Assembly (NCBI GenBank): GCA_020402945.1
Contig: JADBYQ010000036.1
Location: 1 to 64,000 of the forward strand
Length of the DNA stretch: 64,000 nucleotides
From: Cytophagales bacterium
GTDB lineage: Bacteria; Bacteroidota; Bacteroidia; Cytophagales; Cyclobacteriaceae
Reading direction: 5' to 3'
The notes under the pieces were generated by a model. That model ran no database searches, was not told the origin of the DNA, and saw nothing but the letters and a program-made list of their open reading frames with translations. The translations under genes and the position numbers were made by a program. Positions 61,320 to 64,000 of the stretch are shown in pieces. The stretch's first letter is position 1. Each line of letters starts with the position of its first letter.

Positions 61320-62746
61320 AATTTGTTGTGAGATTATTGTTATCTGTTGCGCTGGTGGCAGTAAATATTTTTGCCTATGCCCAACATCACGATCCAAATT
61401 GGTCGGCCAAGCGGGTGTTAATTGACAAGCACAGTCTAGAAAGCGATAGTCTTTTAAATATTTTACACAACACAGGAACTTTTGAAGGCCACATTCGCAA
61501 TTTCTTCATGGCAACCACTAATCATGGAGATTTTCCGGATTACTATGCCTGGGGTGTTGGTGGTGGGTTGGGATATTACTCTCCAATCATTAAAGGATTT
61601 CAGGTAGGTATGTCAGGGTTTATTATTTTTAACCTCGCTTCTTCTTCACTTGCCCCGGCACCTCCTTATGCCAATCGCTATGAGCTTGGTTTATTTGATG
61701 TATCCAATCCGGAAAATCATCAGGATCTTGATCGTTTGGAGGATCTCTATCTCCGCTATTATTTTTCTGAAAAGAGTAAATCATTTATTCAGATTGGTAA
61801 GTTTCATTTAAAGACTCCGATGATCAATCTTCAGGATGGTCGAATGCGACCTAACTTACAAGAAGGAATATGGGCCGAATGGAGTGAGTCAAAGAAAATA
61901 ATGCTTAAAGGCGGTTGGCTCTGGCGCACATCGCCACGCTCCACCATTCATTGGTTTGATATCGGAAAGTCACTTGTTTATCCGAATGGGCGGGCGGTTA
62001 ATGGTAATAAAGCAGAATATACTGAGCACACGAAAAGCAATGGATTAGCCATTGCCAATGTAACCTTGAAATCCAAACATGGTTTTGAGTATCAGGTGTG
62101 GAATTACTATGCAGATCGTCTTTTTAATATGTCTTTGAATAAGATAGAGTACAAGAAGAAATGGGATGACCGCACACTCATGGCAGGCTTTCAATATTCA
62201 TGGCAAAAATCATTGTATAACGATACGCTGGCGATCGAAAAGCAATACATCACAAAAGATGAACAATCGCACACGTTCAGTGGCCGGGTAGGTTTAACAA
62301 ATCGCAAAGGTGAAGAGTGGCTTCTAAATTATACCCGCATCACAAGTCACGGTCGCTTTCTGTTTCCACGCGAGTGGGGAGTAGAACCCTTCTATACATT
62401 TATGCAACGCGAACGCAATGAAGGATTGGGTGATGTGCATGCGGCAACAGTGCAACACACACGATTTTTGGATAAAGGAAAGCATTTTGAATTGCTGGCA
62501 GTAGCTGGTATGTATTGGTTGCCTTCGGTGGACGATGCGAGGCTTAATAAGTACACAATGCCTTCCTACTATCAATTCAATGCCCGTTCGCGGTATCGCT
62601 TTCAAGGATTTCTTCGAGGTTTAAACCTGGAAGTGCTTTATACCTACAAAGGGAATCTGGATAAGAGTCTAGAAATAAAACCATCGTTTTATCACAATAA
62701 AGTAGACGTGCACCACCTGTCCGTAGTGTTGGATTATTATTTTTAG
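61316..62746 (+). CDS. OprD-like outer-membrane porin
   Basis: A signal peptide (to AYAQ, about residue 23) precedes an 18-strand type porin of the OprD family, with the N-terminal region NTGTFEGHIRNFFM and GGGLGYYSPIIKGFQVGMSG and a final LDYYF ending in phenylalanine. OprD-type porins let small anions or amino acids through; in this module it may admit thiosulfate or a related anion. It starts in the stop codon of the TsdA-like cytochrome (ATGA), so they are coupled. Confidence 0.85.
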   Translation: MKFVVRLLLSVALVAVNIFAYAQHHDPNWSAKRVLIDKHSLESDSLLNILHNTGTFEGHIRNFFMATTNHGDFPDYYAWGVGGGLGYYSPIIKGFQVGMSGFIIFNLASSSLAPAPPYANRYELGLFDVSNPENHQDLDRLEDLYLRYYFSEKSKSFIQIGKFHLKTPMINLQDGRMRPNLQEGIWAEWSESKKIMLKGGWLWRTSPRSTIHWFDIGKSLVYPNGRAVNGNKAEYTEHTKSNGLAIANVTLKSKHGFEYQVWNYYADRLFNMSLNKIEYKKKWDDRTLMAGFQYSWQKSLYNDTLAIEKQYITKDEQSHTFSGRVGLTNRKGEEWLLNYTRITSHGRFLFPREWGVEPFYTFMQRERNEGLGDVHAATVQHTRFLDKGKHFELLAVAGMYWLPSVDDARLNKYTMPSYYQFNARSRYRFQGFLRGLNLEVLYTYKGNLDKSLEIKPSFYHNKVDVHHLSVVLDYYF

Positions 62747-62797
62747 AAGTTAGAAAATTTAGATTGCGCTGCCTGGATTATTGAGATAGTGGTTAAT

Positions 62798-62842
62798 TGT
62801 AACATTTGTCACATAAAAGGAATCCCATTTTACTAATCTTTG
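62798..62842 (+). promoter_or_regulatory. Crp/Fnr-type operator and -7-like box, sulfur module promoter 3
   Basis: TGTAACATTTGTCACA (62798-62813) has TGTAA-N6-TCACA. AATCTTTG (62835-62842, seven of eight to TAnnTTTG) starts 29.5 bases from the dyad centre, the same spacing as at promoter 1. The rhodanese gene begins 23 bases after the box. Confidence 0.72.
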
Positions 62843-62865
62843 TTGTTGAATCTAAAATATTGAAT

Positions 62866-63258
62866 ATGCGACAGCAACGACTTTTAACCTTTATGTTATT
62901 AATGGCCATAGCGGGCTCGTTTGTCCAGGCCCAAACCGTGAATAAACTTGATCCTCAAAATTTTGAGAAGCAACTAAAAGAATCAAAAGATCCTATTTTG
63001 GTAGATGTGCGCACTCCGGGTGAATATGCGCAAGGACATCTGGCCAATGCGGTATTGATTGATATTTATTCAGCCGATTTCAGGAGTCGAGTTGGCAAGC
63101 TGGACAAATCAAAGCCTGTGTTTGTATATTGTAAAGCGGGTAGTCGCAGCGGTTCGGCAGTTGGGGTATTTACAGAAATGGGATTCAAAGAAATTTACGA
63201 TCTGAGTGGCGGGATCACTGCATGGCAACGAGCTAGTAAGCCTATAGAAAAGAAATGA
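62866..63258 (+). CDS. exported single-domain rhodanese 1
   Basis: This rhodanese-like sulfurtransferase of 130 residues has a signal peptide (to about QAQ, residue 23). The active loop is CKAGSRS with nucleophile Cys89. The preceding motif VDVRTPGEYAQGHLANA is typical. It should act in the periplasm on thiosulfate- or persulfide-derived sulfane sulfur. I chose ATG 62866; the longer frame would start inside the operator-promoter interval. It is translationally coupled to the second rhodanese (ATGA). Confidence 0.93.
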   Translation: MRQQRLLTFMLLMAIAGSFVQAQTVNKLDPQNFEKQLKESKDPILVDVRTPGEYAQGHLANAVLIDIYSADFRSRVGKLDKSKPVFVYCKAGSRSGSAVGVFTEMGFKEIYDLSGGITAWQRASKPIEKK

Positions 63259-63752
63259 AGAGAATCGGTTTGATAATAACCATGTTTTCATTTATACAGT
63301 CTTCTGCCCAGGTTCAAAGCAGTGCGTATAACCTGACGTTGAAAACTCTACTTTCTCATTCGGTACCAGAAGTATCCGTTTCGCAGATGAAAGAGATGAA
63401 GGGTGTATTGTTGCTGGATGCGCGCGAATGGAGTGAGTATCAGGTAAGTCATATCGATAAAGCTGCCTACGTTGGATATGATCAATTTGAAATAGGTAAA
63501 TTAAACTCTATCGACAAGAAACATAAGATTGTGGTGTATTGCTCCGTAGGCTACCGAAGTGAGAAAATTTCCGAGAAGTTAAAACAAGCTGGCTTTACCG
63601 ATGTTTCGAATTTATACGGAGGCATATTTGAGTGGGTAAACCAGGGAAATCCTGTGGTGGATGAAAAAGGAGCGGAGACAAAAAAGATTCACGCCTATAG
63701 TAAAACCTGGGCCGTGTGGCTAAACCAGGGAGTGAAAGTTTACGATAATTAA
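63255..63752 (+). CDS. exported single-domain rhodanese 2
   Basis: A second rhodanese-domain protein of 165 residues has a signal peptide (to SSAQ, about residue 19), motif LLLDAREWSEYQVSHI and active loop CSVGYRS (Cys96). A 45-residue tail ends in KTWAVWLNQGVKVYDN. It overlaps the first rhodanese start-to-stop and is followed nine bases later by a membrane protein gene. The pair suggests sulfur relay in the periplasm, complementing the TsdA-like cytochrome. Confidence 0.9.
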   Translation: MKRIGLIITMFSFIQSSAQVQSSAYNLTLKTLLSHSVPEVSVSQMKEMKGVLLLDAREWSEYQVSHIDKAAYVGYDQFEIGKLNSIDKKHKIVVYCSVGYRSEKISEKLKQAGFTDVSNLYGGIFEWVNQGNPVVDEKGAETKKIHAYSKTWAVWLNQGVKVYDN

Positions 63753-63761
63753 TTTTTTAGA

Positions 63762-64000
63762 ATGGAGAATTACTGGAAGATTGTGGTTGATTCTTACACT
63801 GGCTACTGGAACTATCTGGTAAGTGAAGTAGCCTATCCGGGATGGCATAATTACTTCTGGTGGCTAGTGGGTCTTTCGCTAGTTGTATGGTTGCTAGAAA
63901 TAATGGTTCCGTGGCGTACAGGACAATCGATTTTCAGAAAAGATTTCTGGCTCGATGCCTTTTATATGTTTTTCAATTTCTTTTTGTTTTCACTAATCGG
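63762..64000 (+). CDS. sterol desaturase-like membrane protein, partial
   Basis: An ATG at 63762 opens a frame that stays open to the right edge (79 codons). It encodes a hydrophobic segment (WWLVGLSLVVWLLEIMVPW) followed by FRKDFWLDAFYMFFNFFLF, which resembles the N terminus of Bacteroidota sterol desaturase/fatty acid hydroxylase family proteins. The diagnostic histidine motifs would lie beyond the window. It probably continues the rhodanese transcription unit. Confidence 0.65.
   Translation, partial: MENYWKIVVDSYTGYWNYLVSEVAYPGWHNYFWWLVGLSLVVWLLEIMVPWRTGQSIFRKDFWLDAFYMFFNFFLFSLI

Overview
The window reads as a chromosomal segment of a Bacteroidota bacterium, most likely of the Cytophagales type. 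Several independent signs agree. Promoters match the Bacteroidota pattern (TTG, about 19-21 bases, TAnnTTTG). Shine-Dalgarno sequences are mostly absent. A secreted subtilase carries a C-terminal type IX secretion sorting domain. Outer-membrane barrels end in phenylalanine, and the branched-chain 2-oxoacid dehydrogenase E1 is an alpha-beta fusion. Most of the region is core metabolism; I see no prophage, CRISPR array, integrase or transposase.

Layout. 1-2045: a heptanucleotide tandem repeat running straight into trpB-trpA. 2115-12536: a sensor kinase, fused E1, an Omp85-family lipoprotein, a TrmH-type methyltransferase, a queuosine-precursor transporter overlapping RNase Z, a STAS protein and purC. 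12603-18476: a GT-C glycosyltransferase, then a peptide-use group (POT-like carrier, OPT carrier, serine hydrolase). 18530-24849: the suf iron-sulfur operon on the minus strand (sufB-C-D-S, a small coiled-coil protein, sufE, sufT), followed by a bacilliredoxin. 24934-25704: an AsnC/Lrp regulator divergent from a 147-base tRNA-like RNA gene with its own promoter and terminator. 25847-34161: acyl-CoA ligase, TolB-like and TerB-like proteins, two sodium symporters and two proteins of unknown function. 34366-41193: DnaB helicase split by an intein, an MDR oxidoreductase, a SerB-SerA fusion and accA. 41201-52362: a mixture including hutU, an acyltransferase, folC-trmB, an LpxH-like phosphatase with a glycosyltransferase, and a response regulator. 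52361-56523: a lipoprotein, the subtilase and an ABC-F protein.

56861 to the right edge is the most coherent accessory module, apparently for inorganic sulfur compounds: TauE-type exporter, MFS carrier, split YeeE/YedE permease, membrane-anchored TsdA-like dihaem cytochrome c, OprD-like porin and two exported rhodaneses. Three transcription units in it each carry a TGTRA-N6-TYACA-like dyad centred about 30 bases upstream of a -7 box, as expected for class II activation by one Crp/Fnr-family regulator. The regulator gene is not in the window.

The two most unusual observations are that regulon and the tRNA-like RNA at 25526-25672. The RNA combines a leucine-type D arm, a GUC (aspartate-type) anticodon loop, G at the discriminator position and a roughly 78-base structured variable region. 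All assignments are from reading the sequence; no database search was run.
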